Position numbers and translations under genes: made by a program. The notes below the pieces were generated by a model, which saw nothing but the letters and a program-made list of their open reading frames with translations, was not told the DNA's origin and made no database searches. Of a stretch of DNA of 64,000 nt, positions 1 through 7,511 are shown piece by piece. Source of the stretch: Planomicrobium sp. YIM 101495 (GTDB lineage: Bacteria; Bacillota; Bacilli; Bacillales_A; Planococcaceae); contig NZ_WLZW01000002.1 in NCBI RefSeq assembly GCF_009707665.1, forward strand, positions 248,001 to 312,000. The letters run 5' to 3'. Positions within the stretch are counted from its first letter, which is position 1; each line of letters opens with the position of its first letter.

Positions 1-971
1 AAAACGATTTCACCACGGCCGAGCCATTCCGCATACAGCAGATGGACGGAAGCGGCGGAAGCCAGCATAATGACGGCTGCCAGGATGAAGTACCGGATCA
101 ATGATTTCCGCGAGCCTTGTGCAAAGACTTTGTTGCGGTTGATGTAGTAATTGAACAATGATGACAGGACACGTGCGGATACAGTTGCCAGCACGATGAA
201 GAATTCTGGCGACTCGTCCCGCAGGATCTGGACGAACATCCAGAACAGTGCGATGTCGAGAAGGAAGGAAGCACCCCCGGACAAAGCGTAAAAGACGAAG
301 ATTTTATAAATATGAAAGGAATCGCGCAACGGATGGAAATGCGACGACTTGTTTTCTTCTATGTATACGGTTTCGATAGTCACTTCAGAAATGGGAATGT
401 CGTGATCCTTCACTTTCGCCAGCATGTTCATCTCGAACTCGTACCGCTCGCCCGCGACTTCAAGCATGAGCGGCAAGTGGCGGTACGGGATGCCTCGCAG
501 GCCGGTCTGTGTATCCGCGAGCTTCAGCCCGGTCGATAGACGGAACAGGATGCGCGTCAGCTTGTTGCCGAAGCGGCTGCGGAACGGCACGTGCTTCTGA
601 GTGAAATCCCGTGCACCGAGTACGACGGCATCGGGTTCTTCTTTCATCCGCTCCGCAAGCTTGATCATGTCGCTTGCCAAGTGTTGGCCGTCCGCATCGG
701 CTGTGATGACTCCACCCAGTTGGAGCGGTCCGTCCAAGAGGTGCTCGAACGCAGTTTTCATTGCCCGGCCTTTTCCTTTGTTGGATGCATGTTTCAGAAG
801 CGTCACTTCCGGAATTGCAGAGATCGAACGGAAAATCGGTTCGAATTCCTCTCCGCTGCCATCATCCACCACGATGACATGCTCAAATCCTGCGTCAATG
901 ACGTCATTGACGGTGTCCAAGCATTTCTGATCCGGTTTGTATGCCGGTATGATAATTCCAATTGGTTTCAC
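1..971 (-). CDS. Glycosyltransferase family 2 with C-terminal GtrA membrane domain (3' end cut)
   Basis: Reading leftwards from a GTG start at 971, the protein opens with a GT-A fold (VVDDGSG nucleotide-binding loop, then TADADGQH, the DxD-type metal/sugar-nucleotide site near residue 88) and, after about residue 215, changes to hydrophobic helices typical of GtrA (SFLLDIALF..., NYYINRNKVF). GT2-GtrA proteins move polyprenyl-linked sugars across or within the membrane for cell-wall or teichoic-acid glycosylation. About 323 codons are visible and the stop lies beyond base 1. The start is supported by a modest AAGAAAGTAGG ribosome site. It is divergent from the ABC exporter genes. The exact sugar is unknown. 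Confidence 0.85.
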   Translation of the reverse strand, partial: MKPIGIIIPAYKPDQKCLDTVNDVIDAGFEHVIVVDDGSGEEFEPIFRSISAIPEVTLLKHASNKGKGRAMKTAFEHLLDGPLQLGGVITADADGQHLASDMIKLAERMKEEPDAVVLGARDFTQKHVPFRSRFGNKLTRILFRLSTGLKLADTQTGLRGIPYRHLPLMLEVAGERYEFEMNMLAKVKDHDIPISEVTIETVYIEENKSSHFHPLRDSFHIYKIFVFYALSGGASFLLDIALFWMFVQILRDESPEFFIVLATVSARVLSSLFNYYINRNKVFAQGSRKSLIRYFILAAVIMLASAASVHLLYAEWLGRGEIV

Positions 972-1037
972 GGGAAGCCTACTTTCTTTTTGCAGGATGG
1001 AAAGTCTCGTCGGTTCATGAACTTCTTCGTATACCTA

Positions 1038-1065
1038 GAATTACACAATCAGGGAAGGATGTCAA
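1038..1065 (-). promoter_or_regulatory. Sigma-A promoter for the glycosyltransferase gene
   Basis: On the minus strand a perfect TTGACA (1065-1060) is followed after 16 bp by TAATTC (1043-1038). It lies about 70 bp ahead of the GTG start at 971. Prediction by eye. Confidence 0.5.
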
Positions 1066-1114
1066 AATGGAGAGGAATTGTTTGGACGATGCCTCCCCTT
1101 CAAAAATCAGTGGG

Positions 1115-1174
1115 AATTCTTAAGAATTTCTTCAGAAAAATGACAGCTAAGTATTAAGAGTTTCTTTCTATACT
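1115..1174 (+). promoter_or_regulatory. Activator-type promoter region of the MacB-like operon
   Basis: A good -10 TATACT (1169-1174) has no recognisable -35 (GCTAAG at 17 bp). Upstream sits a perfect 14-bp palindrome AATTCTTAAGAATT (1115-1128), also readable as an 11-bp-spaced direct repeat, TTCTTAAGAA then TTCTTCAGAA. Direct repeats spaced by one helical turn in front of a weak -35 are usual for OmpR-type response regulators. No such regulator is in the window, so this is inference. Confidence 0.35.
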
Positions 1175-1203
1175 GGGAACAGATAGTGGAAGGAGCGAGA
1201 AAT

Positions 1204-1902
1204 ATGATTGAAATGAATAGAGTGAACCATACATTTGCGATCGGGAAAGCCGGGAAAGAACGGAAAGTGCCGGTGCTGAAAGACGTGACACTCGATGTCC
1301 GTGAAGGGGAAATCATCGCCATCCTTGGGAGAAGTGGATCAGGGAAATCGACGCTGCTGAATGTCTTGGCAGGATTCATGCGTCCGGAAAGCGGGTCCAT
1401 CCTAGTAGGTGGGAGGGAAGTTTCGACGCTGTCAGAATCAGCGATGGCGGATTTCCGCTTGGCTCATTACGGCTTCATCTTCCAGAACTTCCAGCTCATG
1501 CCCGGGTTAACGGCAGCCGAGAACATCGAATTGCCGCTGAAGATAAAAGGAATCCCGGTGCAGGAGCGGAAGCGGAAAGTCGGGGAACTGCTTGCACAAG
1601 TCGGCTTGACGGAAGTCGCGGCACATTATCCGAACGAACTGTCAGGTGGTCAGCAGCAGCGCGTATCGATCGCACGTGCACTCATTACCGACCCGCCGAT
1701 CTTGCTTGCCGATGAACCGACGGGCAGTCTCGATTCGGAAACGGAGCAGGATATCCTGCATTTGATCCAATCGCTCAACCGAAAGCTGGGCTTGACGTTC
1801 GTGATCATCACGCACGATGCGGAAGTGGCGGATATCGCACATCGCCAATATCAGCTTCATGACGGGGAATTGGTGAAAGGGGAGAAACGCCATGCTGTTT
1901 AA
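1204..1902 (+). CDS. MacB/LolD-type ABC transporter ATP-binding protein
   Basis: Nucleotide-binding subunit of a type VII (mechanotransmission) ABC exporter. It shows Walker A GRSGSGKST (residues 42-50), the signature LSGGQQQR (146-153) and Walker B ILLADEPTGSLDS (about 166-178), as in the MacB/LolD/FtsE branch. The ATG at 1204 is preferred over an in-frame GTG at 1186 because AAGGAG lies 8 bp ahead of it. The 3' end overlaps the permease gene by 11 bp, so the two are translationally coupled. Such pairs usually handle antimicrobial peptides or lipoproteins; the substrate cannot be read from sequence. Confidence 0.9.
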   Translation: MIEMNRVNHTFAIGKAGKERKVPVLKDVTLDVREGEIIAILGRSGSGKSTLLNVLAGFMRPESGSILVGGREVSTLSESAMADFRLAHYGFIFQNFQLMPGLTAAENIELPLKIKGIPVQERKRKVGELLAQVGLTEVAAHYPNELSGGQQQRVSIARALITDPPILLADEPTGSLDSETEQDILHLIQSLNRKLGLTFVIITHDAEVADIAHRQYQLHDGELVKGEKRHAV

Positions 1903-3160
1903 GGACCAACTGGAATTCATCCGGACTCATATGAAACGGAACAAAATGCGCGTCTCCACGACGATCCTTGCTTCGGCAATGGGCTGTGCCTTCTTGATCG
2001 TCTTGGCATCGGTCGGTTTCGGCCTCCACAAGACCATTACGGAAGACGTGTTGGACAACAGCATGGTGACACAGATCGAAGTGCCTGGAAGAGAAAGTAC
2101 GGATGACCCGATTACGTCAGCAGATACCGATGAGATGCGTGCGTTGGATCATGTCATTGCGGTAGTGGAACGTTCGCAGCCGGAAGTGGAGGGGCAAGTG
2201 TTTCTGGGGGACCGCAGTATTTATGCCCCGACGATTTTAACGAAACTGGAAGAAGAGAAGAAAGCCGGCTTGAAGCTGGCGGAAGGTGAAATGCCGACAG
2301 AAGCAGGGGAAGTGGTCGTCGGCTATCATTTCGCTGAGCATTTACTGACGGAAGCGGAAATGGAGAATGAAGAACGGACAGAGGACATGGGCTTCAAAGG
2401 GAGCCTGATCGGCCAGGAGATCGAACTTCAGCTGACGCCGTACGAAGGCGATGCCGAGCCGGCTACGTGGACGTTCACTGTTGCGGGTGTAGCAGCGGAG
2501 TCAGGGAAAGACTGGCAAGTGGATACGTCCGTCTATGCGGATGCCTCATGGGGTCCGGTTTTTGTGGAACAGCTGGAATTGCCGGAAGTTTATACATCGG
2601 TGCTCGTCTATGCAGATGACTTACAGAATGTCGCGGAAGTGACGAAGCATTTGAAAGACGACGGCTACTACGCTTATTCGGTGACGGAAGAACTTAAATC
2701 CATGGATACGTTTTTCGCCGCATTAAAGGCAGGACTCGTCTTCGTCGGAACGATTGCCGTCTTGATCGCATCGATCGGCATCTTTAATACGATGACGATG
2801 GCAGTGACGGAACGAACGCGGGAAATCGGCGTCATGAAAGCGATCGGCGCGAAGCCGAAGCTGATCCAGCGCTTGTTCTTGATGGAAAGTGCAGCGATCG
2901 GACTGATCGGTACTGCAATTGCGGTCGTGGTGTCGTACGGCGTGAGCATACTGGCGAACTGGATCGTCCCGATCATTATCCTCAGCTCGCTCGACGGGGA
3001 AGGCGGCGAGGATGTGGCGATCACGATCTCGACGATTCCTTGGCAGCTCGTCCTCATCGCCGCTGCCATCAGCATCACTGTCGCGATGGTATCAGGCTGG
3101 CGTCCAGCGCGCAAGGCGACACAAATCGATGTCATCCAGGCGCTGCGTCAGGAGATGTGA
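1892..3160 (+). CDS. MacB-like ABC transporter permease (FtsX family)
   Basis: 422 residues with the four-helix MacB/FtsX plan: one helix near residues 25-45, a long extracytoplasmic domain (about 50-270), then three C-terminal helices. The conserved ERTREIGVMKAIGA motif sits after the second helix; it couples the membrane part to the ATPase. Starts inside the ATPase gene with AAAGGGGAGAA upstream. It should form a dimer with two copies of the upstream ATPase. The extracytoplasmic domain is rich in Glu/Asp and Thr and gives no substrate clue. Confidence 0.88.
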   Translation: MLFKDQLEFIRTHMKRNKMRVSTTILASAMGCAFLIVLASVGFGLHKTITEDVLDNSMVTQIEVPGRESTDDPITSADTDEMRALDHVIAVVERSQPEVEGQVFLGDRSIYAPTILTKLEEEKKAGLKLAEGEMPTEAGEVVVGYHFAEHLLTEAEMENEERTEDMGFKGSLIGQEIELQLTPYEGDAEPATWTFTVAGVAAESGKDWQVDTSVYADASWGPVFVEQLELPEVYTSVLVYADDLQNVAEVTKHLKDDGYYAYSVTEELKSMDTFFAALKAGLVFVGTIAVLIASIGIFNTMTMAVTERTREIGVMKAIGAKPKLIQRLFLMESAAIGLIGTAIAVVVSYGVSILANWIVPIIILSSLDGEGGEDVAITISTIPWQLVLIAAAISITVAMVSGWRPARKATQIDVIQALRQEM

Positions 3161-3216
3161 GGAGTGGAAATATTCTTAAGGGGGTCTACTTTGTAGGCTC
3201 TTTTTTCTTCATGAAA

Positions 3217-3240
3217 AAAGAGAGGGGCAGCCCTCTCTTT
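3217..3240. terminator. Bidirectional terminator
   Basis: Perfect 10-bp stem AAAGAGAGGG/CCCTCTCTTT with a 4-nt loop. The U-run is best for the minus strand (peptidase gene), but it also separates the permease gene from convergent traffic. Confidence 0.75.
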
Positions 3241-3245
3241 CCAGT

Positions 3246-3806
3246 TTATTCTTCACCGATGACGTCTTCTGGTCGCCAACCCTCCTGCAGTTCGGTGATC
3301 GACAGGCCGAATGTCATTTCGAGGTGTGGATAGTCCTTGAAGTTCCGCCAGTCACCACCCCATACGAAGCCGATTGCTTTCCCGAGATCAGCGACTTCGA
3401 ACCAATCGGACATGCCGTTCCCGTTATCGTCGCGTTCTAGGTCCCAAACGACCGAGCCGTCTTCCAGCTTCAGGGCGAAGTCAATCGCGAGACCGAAGTT
3501 ATGATAGGATTCGCCGCTCCGCACCGTCGTGACGATGTTGCCGGGGGCGCTCCGGCCTTGCGCGTACAAGCGGTCTTGCTCTTCGGCTGAGCGGAAACCG
3601 TCTGTGATGAGGATGGAAATCCCGAGATCCGCTGCATCCGCCACCAGTTGATCTCGTTTGTCCGCGACGAATGGGTGCAGGCGGTCAGGCATCGGGCGCT
3701 GCCGCAGGTCTTCACGGAAGGCCATCTCTTCTTGAACGAAGGAGATTGCGTAACCGAGCCCGACAAGCAGCAGTATAATGATGAAAATAGATGTGAGTCG
3801 TTTCAA
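3246..3806 (-). CDS. M15-family peptidoglycan peptidase, membrane anchored
   Basis: 186 residues. An N-terminal hydrophobic segment (SIFIIILLLVGLGYAISF) is a signal anchor. The catalytic domain has the zinc ligands of the VanY/CwlK (M15) fold: H and D in SYHNFGLAIDF and a final H in DYPHLEM. These enzymes cut D-Ala-D-Ala or L-Ala-D-Glu bonds in the wall; the short size and GFR...LYAQGR pattern favour the CwlK-like L-alanyl-D-glutamate group, but this is uncertain. TTG at 3806 is chosen because GGAGGG lies 6 bp ahead; an ATG seven codons upstream contains that site. Confidence 0.8.
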   Translation of the reverse strand: MKRLTSIFIIILLLVGLGYAISFVQEEMAFREDLRQRPMPDRLHPFVADKRDQLVADAADLGISILITDGFRSAEEQDRLYAQGRSAPGNIVTTVRSGESYHNFGLAIDFALKLEDGSVVWDLERDDNGNGMSDWFEVADLGKAIGFVWGGDWRNFKDYPHLEMTFGLSITELQEGWRPEDVIGEE

Positions 3807-3909
3807 GCGTTTCCCTCCATTATCCAAAGTTTAACAGAAAGCATAATCCGAGTAGAAGCGAGAAGGGTTTGTTAAGATAAAAGAAAAGTATTGTTTGGAG
3901 GGGAATGGA

Positions 3910-4641
3910 ATGGTCTTGGAATTGATGAAGTCCCACGCTTCGGTGCGTGATTATGAGGAAACGCAATTAACGAAAGAGCAAGTGCATGAATTGGTGGAGG
4001 CGGCCCAGCACGCGGCGTCTTCCCACTTTGTCCAGTCATATTCGATCGTCTGGGTGACGGATCAGGAAAAAAGGAAGCAGCTCGGCGAACTGTCGAACAA
4101 CGCGAAGCAGATGGAAGGGGCGGGAGCGGTCTTCTTGATGTGTGCCGATTATAACCGCCTTAAGCACGCAAGCGCCATGCACGGAGAAGAAATTGTCTTC
4201 GATCAGACGGAAAACTTGATCGTCGCTGTCACGGATGTCGGCTTGCTGGCCCAGAATTTGGTGCTCGCGGCTGAATCGAAAGGGTACGGCATCTGCTATA
4301 TCGGAGGTGTCCGCAACAACATGGAAGCCATCAGCGAATTGGTCGGCTTGCCGGAAGGTGTCTTCCCGGTGTACGGTCTGACCGTAGGTGTGCCGAATGA
4401 AGAGAACGAAGTGAAGCCGCGCTTGCCGGTGGAAGCAGTTCTCCACGAAAACGCATACGACGAAGCGAAGCATCCGCAACTATTGCCGGCGTATGATCAG
4501 GCCATCCAGGAATATTATGAAAAGCGTTCATCCAACCGCAAATCCGCGACATGGACGCAGCAAATGGCGGACTTCCTGAAAGTTCCGCGACGCCAAAACT
4601 TGAAAGCATTTCTCGCGAAGCAAGGCTATCATCTGAAATGA
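3910..4641 (+). CDS. NADPH-dependent nitroreductase / FMN reductase (NfsA-NfrA group)
   Basis: 243 residues, the length of the NfsA/NfrA family of FMN-dependent oxidoreductases, which reduce nitroaromatics, flavins or quinones with NADPH in the cytoplasm. Family marks are the N-terminal HASVRDY (FMN phosphate contact), the GICYIGGVRNN segment, and the C-terminal arm of about 60 residues ending KVPRRQNLKAFLAKQGY, typical of NfsA rather than the short NfnB type. GGAGGGG lies 6 bp ahead of ATG 3910. Monocistronic, closed by a shared terminator. Confidence 0.85.
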   Translation: MVLELMKSHASVRDYEETQLTKEQVHELVEAAQHAASSHFVQSYSIVWVTDQEKRKQLGELSNNAKQMEGAGAVFLMCADYNRLKHASAMHGEEIVFDQTENLIVAVTDVGLLAQNLVLAAESKGYGICYIGGVRNNMEAISELVGLPEGVFPVYGLTVGVPNEENEVKPRLPVEAVLHENAYDEAKHPQLLPAYDQAIQEYYEKRSSNRKSATWTQQMADFLKVPRRQNLKAFLAKQGYHLK

Positions 4642-4645
4642 ACCG

Positions 4646-4690
4646 AAAAAATCCCGTTCGTGCACTGAAACATGCGCGAACGGGATTTTT
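4646..4690. terminator. Bidirectional terminator
   Basis: AAAAATCCCGTTCG pairs with CGAACGGGATTTTT, A-run before and T-run after, serving the nitroreductase gene and the convergent ABC operon, whose stop codon touches the T-run. Confidence 0.85.
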
Positions 4691-5394
4691 TATCGAAGTT
4701 TTTCCATTTTCATCAAACTCGTCATCCAATCGACGGAATCCATGCCGCTCTCTTCGCGTACTTCTTCAAGCGTTCTGTGTGCGAGGGAAGTGCCGCCATG
4801 TAAAACGACCAACTCATCGAGCAGTGTCTCGACTTCGCGCAGCTCATGTGTCGATAAGATGAGTGTTTGCCGCTCGAGGTCGATGAAGCGGATCAAGCCT
4901 TTGACGAGGTCGGTCCGCACCAGCGGATCCATCCCGGAAAATGGTTCGTCCATCAAGTAATAGCGGGCTTCACGACCGAGCGTCGCTGCCATCTTGACGC
5001 GTCCGCGGTTCCCTTTCGAGAGCCTCTTCAATTTGATGGATGGATCGACTTGGAGAAACGCCAGCGCTTCCCGGGCTTTCGCCATTTGGAAATCAGCGAA
5101 CTGACTTTCATAAAAGGTGAACAGCTCGGCTGCTGTGAAGTACGGATAAAACAGATCGGCATCCGGCAAGTAGGCGATGTCATCGGCGCGTCGCCGGTTT
5201 GCTGCTTGCCCGTCGATGAGGATCTGCCCGGCGTCGATCCTGCTGACACCCGCGATGCATTTCAACAGCGTCGACTTCCCGCTGCCGTTTTCACCGGCGA
5301 TCCCGATGATCTTCCCGTTGTCCAACGTCAGGTTCAGCCCGTCAAGTGCACGGACGTTCCCGTATCGTTTTTTCGCGTGTTTGATTTCGATCAC
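4690..5394 (-). CDS. YtrB-like ABC transporter ATP-binding protein
   Basis: 234 residues, a short ATPase: Walker A GENGSGKST, a degenerate signature LSKGNRGRVKM, Walker B YYLMDEPFSGMDP and H-loop STHE. The altered signature (KGNRGR instead of SGGQ) is characteristic of the YtrB/BcrA-like group associated with GntR regulators. Last gene of a three-gene minus-strand operon: it overlaps the GntR gene by 4 bp (ATGA). It probably powers the membrane protein encoded at 5752-6522, in cell-envelope stress or peptide export; function is inferred from context. Confidence 0.85.
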   Translation of the reverse strand: MIEIKHAKKRYGNVRALDGLNLTLDNGKIIGIAGENGSGKSTLLKCIAGVSRIDAGQILIDGQAANRRRADDIAYLPDADLFYPYFTAAELFTFYESQFADFQMAKAREALAFLQVDPSIKLKRLSKGNRGRVKMAATLGREARYYLMDEPFSGMDPLVRTDLVKGLIRFIDLERQTLILSTHELREVETLLDELVVLHGGTSLAHRTLEEVREESGMDSVDWMTSLMKMEKLR

Positions 5395-5750
5395 TGCAAT
5401 TCCCTCCTGACGAGTTCGAGAATTTCCTGCCGTGTAAATCCGTAAGCATCCAAGTCCGCGAAGAACGAACGGACGAGCGAGGCTTTTGTCTCCTCACGCA
5501 ATTCGTTCAGGCGCTGGAGATCTTCCGTCACGAACGACCCTTGTCCTCTCCGTGTTTCCGTTAAGCCCATCGCTTCCATCTCCTTATATACCCGTTGGAC
5601 GGTATTGGCATTGACACCGGCTTCAACTGCGAAATCCCTGACAGAAGGCAGTTTGTCCCCAGGCTTCCGGAATCCCCGGATGATATCGCCGGACAACAGG
5701 TCGATCAATTGCTGGTAAATCGGTTTGTTCTTATCAAAATCAAGTGTCAT
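5391..5750 (-). CDS. GntR-family repressor, YtrA subfamily
   Basis: 119 residues, close to the minimal YtrA size: a winged helix-turn-helix (PIYQQLIDLLSGDIIRG...KLPSVRDFAVEAGVNANTVQRVYKEME, residues 11-65) and a short helical dimerisation tail instead of a ligand domain. It lies between the permease gene (1 bp gap) and the ATPase gene (4 bp overlap). YtrA proteins repress their own ABC operon and respond to cell-wall antibiotics. A candidate operator overlaps the operon promoter at 6542-6561, so autoregulation is likely. Confidence 0.88.
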   Translation of the reverse strand: MTLDFDKNKPIYQQLIDLLSGDIIRGFRKPGDKLPSVRDFAVEAGVNANTVQRVYKEMEAMGLTETRRGQGSFVTEDLQRLNELREETKASLVRSFFADLDAYGFTRQEILELVRRELQ

Positions 5751-5751
5751 C

Positions 5752-6522
5752 TCAGTCCCTCACTTTCCGATCGAACCAGTAGGATGCGAGGAAATACAAG
5801 ACTGCGAGCAGAACGAAATGAATGAGCCAATCTCCGACTGCAAGTGTGGAAGCTGAATCGATGGAGAATTCGATCGATCCGGCGCTTTTTTCGACTTGAA
5901 GTCCATCACCTTCTGCAATCGTGACCACCCAGAAATCCGAGATGCGGCTGTAGAAGGCGGTTCCCTGGAAACGGGTCCACAAATCGATGGCGATGAAAAA
6001 CAGACCGAACGTCACGATGTAAGCGAAAGCGCCGATTTTCGGCTTGATCAAATAGAAGACCGTCGCAAAAAAGTAAAAGACGATCACGATGATCAGTGAG
6101 AACAAGAAAATGTTGAGCATATACAAGGCACCCGAAGCAAGTACTTCTGGAATGCCTGCTTGTCCCGGTGCGAACAGCAGTGAAACGAGTGCAATCAGTG
6201 TGGCGAAAACGAATGAGATGAGTGTGCTGCCGATAGCGACCACCAGCTTGGCACCGTTCAGGAGATGAATCGATGCGCCGGAATGGAAGAAGATGTCCGG
6301 CCGTTCCATGTCTTTCGACAGCAGGATAGCGAGCAGAACGAGCGGCATGATGGCGTGCAAGCCCATCATCGCTGCCGAGAACGACAAGATTCCTTCGAAC
6401 CAGCCGATCTGTAAAACAGCAGAAGCACCGACAGGGATGAGGAGATTCAGAAGCAGCGCCAAGAAAACATAGCCCTTTACGATTGTCCAATCTTTCTTTA
6501 AAAGTCCTTTGAATTGTTTCAT
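5752..6522 (-). CDS. ABC-2-like membrane protein of the GntR/ABC operon
   Basis: 256 residues with about six hydrophobic segments (for example YVFLALLLNLLIPVGASAV, AMMGLHAIMPLVLLAILL, LNIFLFSLIIVIVFYFFATV, WLIHFVLLAVLYFLASYWF). No family motif recognised, but position and topology mark it as the permease partner of the ATPase at 4690-5394. First gene behind the promoter at 6554-6582, with AAGGAGG ahead of ATG 6522. In B. subtilis ytr the regulator comes first; here the membrane protein precedes the regulator. Confidence 0.75.
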   Translation of the reverse strand: MKQFKGLLKKDWTIVKGYVFLALLLNLLIPVGASAVLQIGWFEGILSFSAAMMGLHAIMPLVLLAILLSKDMERPDIFFHSGASIHLLNGAKLVVAIGSTLISFVFATLIALVSLLFAPGQAGIPEVLASGALYMLNIFLFSLIIVIVFYFFATVFYLIKPKIGAFAYIVTFGLFFIAIDLWTRFQGTAFYSRISDFWVVTIAEGDGLQVEKSAGSIEFSIDSASTLAVGDWLIHFVLLAVLYFLASYWFDRKVRD

Positions 6523-6541
6523 GACAGCCTCCTTGTCTTAC

Positions 6542-6582
6542 TGTATTAGTTAAATATTACACTTAGAAAAATAGACTGTCAA
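6542..6582 (-). promoter_or_regulatory. Strong sigma-A promoter with GntR-type operator
   Basis: On the minus strand TTGACA (6582-6577), 17 bp, TAATAT (6559-6554). An inverted repeat TGTAATA-N6-TAATACA (6561-6542, one mismatch between arms) covers the -10 and the start site, where a YtrA-type repressor would block transcription. Promoter directly visible; operator assignment inferred. Confidence 0.75.
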
Positions 6583-6598
6583 GTGGATTTTTCCTCCA

Positions 6599-6625
6599 GT
6601 TTTCCGTAGAATGAAAGTAGGGAAT
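6599..6625 (+). promoter_or_regulatory. Possible sigma-B promoter
   Basis: GTTTTC, 15 bp, GGGAAT, against the sigma-B consensus GTTTAA-N12-15-GGGWAW. The predicted start site is about 25 bp ahead of ATG 6657. The -35 half is only partly matched. Confidence 0.4.
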
Positions 6626-6656
6626 AGTTTAAATATTGGATAATGGAGGGGAAGAG

Positions 6657-7064
6657 ATGAAGCAACTACAAGTGAAAGAGCAAATCATGTTGGCTTATTA
6701 CGCACAGTATTTCAAAGGGGCTACGTATGAGGACATCCGTGAATTGGACCGAAAATTGGAGAAAATCGTCGGGGAAGAAGACTACAAGGACAAGATGGCG
6801 GAGCTCAAAATGAAAGGCTTGATCTGCGGGATGGATACGCTTGAAGAGGAGCAGAAAGAAGGCCGCGATACGCCGATGGCTACAAGTAAAGGCATGGTCT
6901 ACGTCAACAACGTCTTGAACCTTCAATCCGAAACGGTGGAAGATCACCAACTCGAGTATTTAAAACGCGGGCTAGAGACGAGTCACCTTGAATTCACGAT
7001 CGAACCGATCAAGAAATACATCGAAGAAGCTGTGAAAGCCGCAGCGGAGAAAAAAGCGGAATAA
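6657..7064 (+). CDS. Uncharacterised cytoplasmic protein, possibly winged-helix
   Basis: 135 residues, charged, no membrane segment or signal. I do not recognise the family. The pattern of helices followed by a GLICG turn and a TSKGMVYVNNVL segment resembles small winged-helix proteins (YjcQ-like plan), and the C-terminus is a Lys/Glu/Ala-rich helix (IKKYIEEAVKAAAEKKAE). GGAGGGG lies 5 bp ahead of ATG 6657. Monocistronic between a divergent operon and its own terminator. A partial sigma-B promoter upstream hints at stress expression. Confidence 0.7.
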   Translation: MKQLQVKEQIMLAYYAQYFKGATYEDIRELDRKLEKIVGEEDYKDKMAELKMKGLICGMDTLEEEQKEGRDTPMATSKGMVYVNNVLNLQSETVEDHQLEYLKRGLETSHLEFTIEPIKKYIEEAVKAAAEKKAE

Positions 7065-7082
7065 ATCCATTTGAGTGAACGA

Positions 7083-7127
7083 GCTGCCGCTGAAGGTCAT
7101 CATCCATGACTTTCAGCGGCAGCTTTT
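7083..7127 (+). terminator. Rho-independent terminator
   Basis: Arms GCTGCCGCTGAA/TTCAGCGGCAGC then TTTT. The inner part continues as GGTCAT-N5-ATGAC, a core also seen in the terminators at 12964 and 28482. Confidence 0.85.
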
Positions 7128-7166
7128 CTGGTTGGTTACAAAGTAGCGGACAGAGGCAGTCTGGCC

Positions 7167-7266
7167 GTTACTTCTGCGACGAAGCAGCGAAGCGATGCAG
7201 GAGCAAAGAGCACTTGGTTACTTCTGCGACGAAGCAGCGAAGCGATGCAGGAGCAAAGAGCACTTG
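7167..7266 (+). repeat. Two perfect tandem copies of a 50-bp unit
   Basis: Bases 7167-7216 and 7217-7266 are identical, beginning GTTACTTCTGCGACGAAG. Each holds the 25-bp word at 7181-7205 / 7231-7255 that recurs inverted at 47373-47397. The period is not a multiple of three, so this is not a protein repeat. It fills the spacer 7128-7380 with the array that follows. Confidence 0.9.
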
Positions 7267-7360
7267 GTTGCGGTATTTCGGATTTGGTTGCAGAATGTGG
7301 TCGCTTTGTTGCAGAATAATTGATTTGGTTGCAGTATCGACCGCTTTCGTTGCAGAATCC
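7267..7360 (+). repeat. Degenerate GTTGC array with about 20.5-bp period
   Basis: GTTGC begins at 7267, 7287, 7308, 7328 and 7349 (steps 20, 21, 20, 21), mostly within TTGGTTGCAGWAT. The bases between are not conserved. Non-coding: alternating steps break any reading frame. Confidence 0.8.
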
Positions 7361-7442
7361 ACTTTTTAAGCGTCACCACAAGCGGAAAAGCCGTCTTCAG
7401 TTGTGAAAACGGTCATTTTTGTAAAATAAGGCTTTATGATTT

Positions 7443-7470
7443 TTGATTAGTATAAATCTTATGATAATAT
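7443..7470 (+). promoter_or_regulatory. Sigma-A promoter of the acyl-CoA synthetase gene
   Basis: TTGATT (7443-7448), 16 bp, TAATAT (7465-7470); predicted start near 7477, just ahead of the CcpA box. Confidence 0.55.
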
Positions 7471-7480
7471 AGAAGTATAT

Positions 7481-7494
7481 TGAAAACGTTTACA
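7481..7494 (+). promoter_or_regulatory. Catabolite-responsive element (CcpA box)
   Basis: TGAAAACGTTTACA fits the Bacillus cre consensus TGWAARCGYTWNCW at every position. It lies just downstream of the predicted start site, a place where CcpA represses. This suggests that fatty-acid activation is shut off on preferred sugars. Confidence 0.8.
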
Positions 7495-7511
7495 CAAGGG
7501 GTGGACACAGA

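Noticed and set aside
591..1157. 188-codon plus-strand frame at the left edge
   Set aside because: Opposite the clear GT2/GtrA gene; no ribosome site or family pattern.
7167..7360. CRISPR array
   Set aside because: The 50-bp units are direct tandem copies with no variable spacers, the GTTGC words are far too short, and there are no cas genes.
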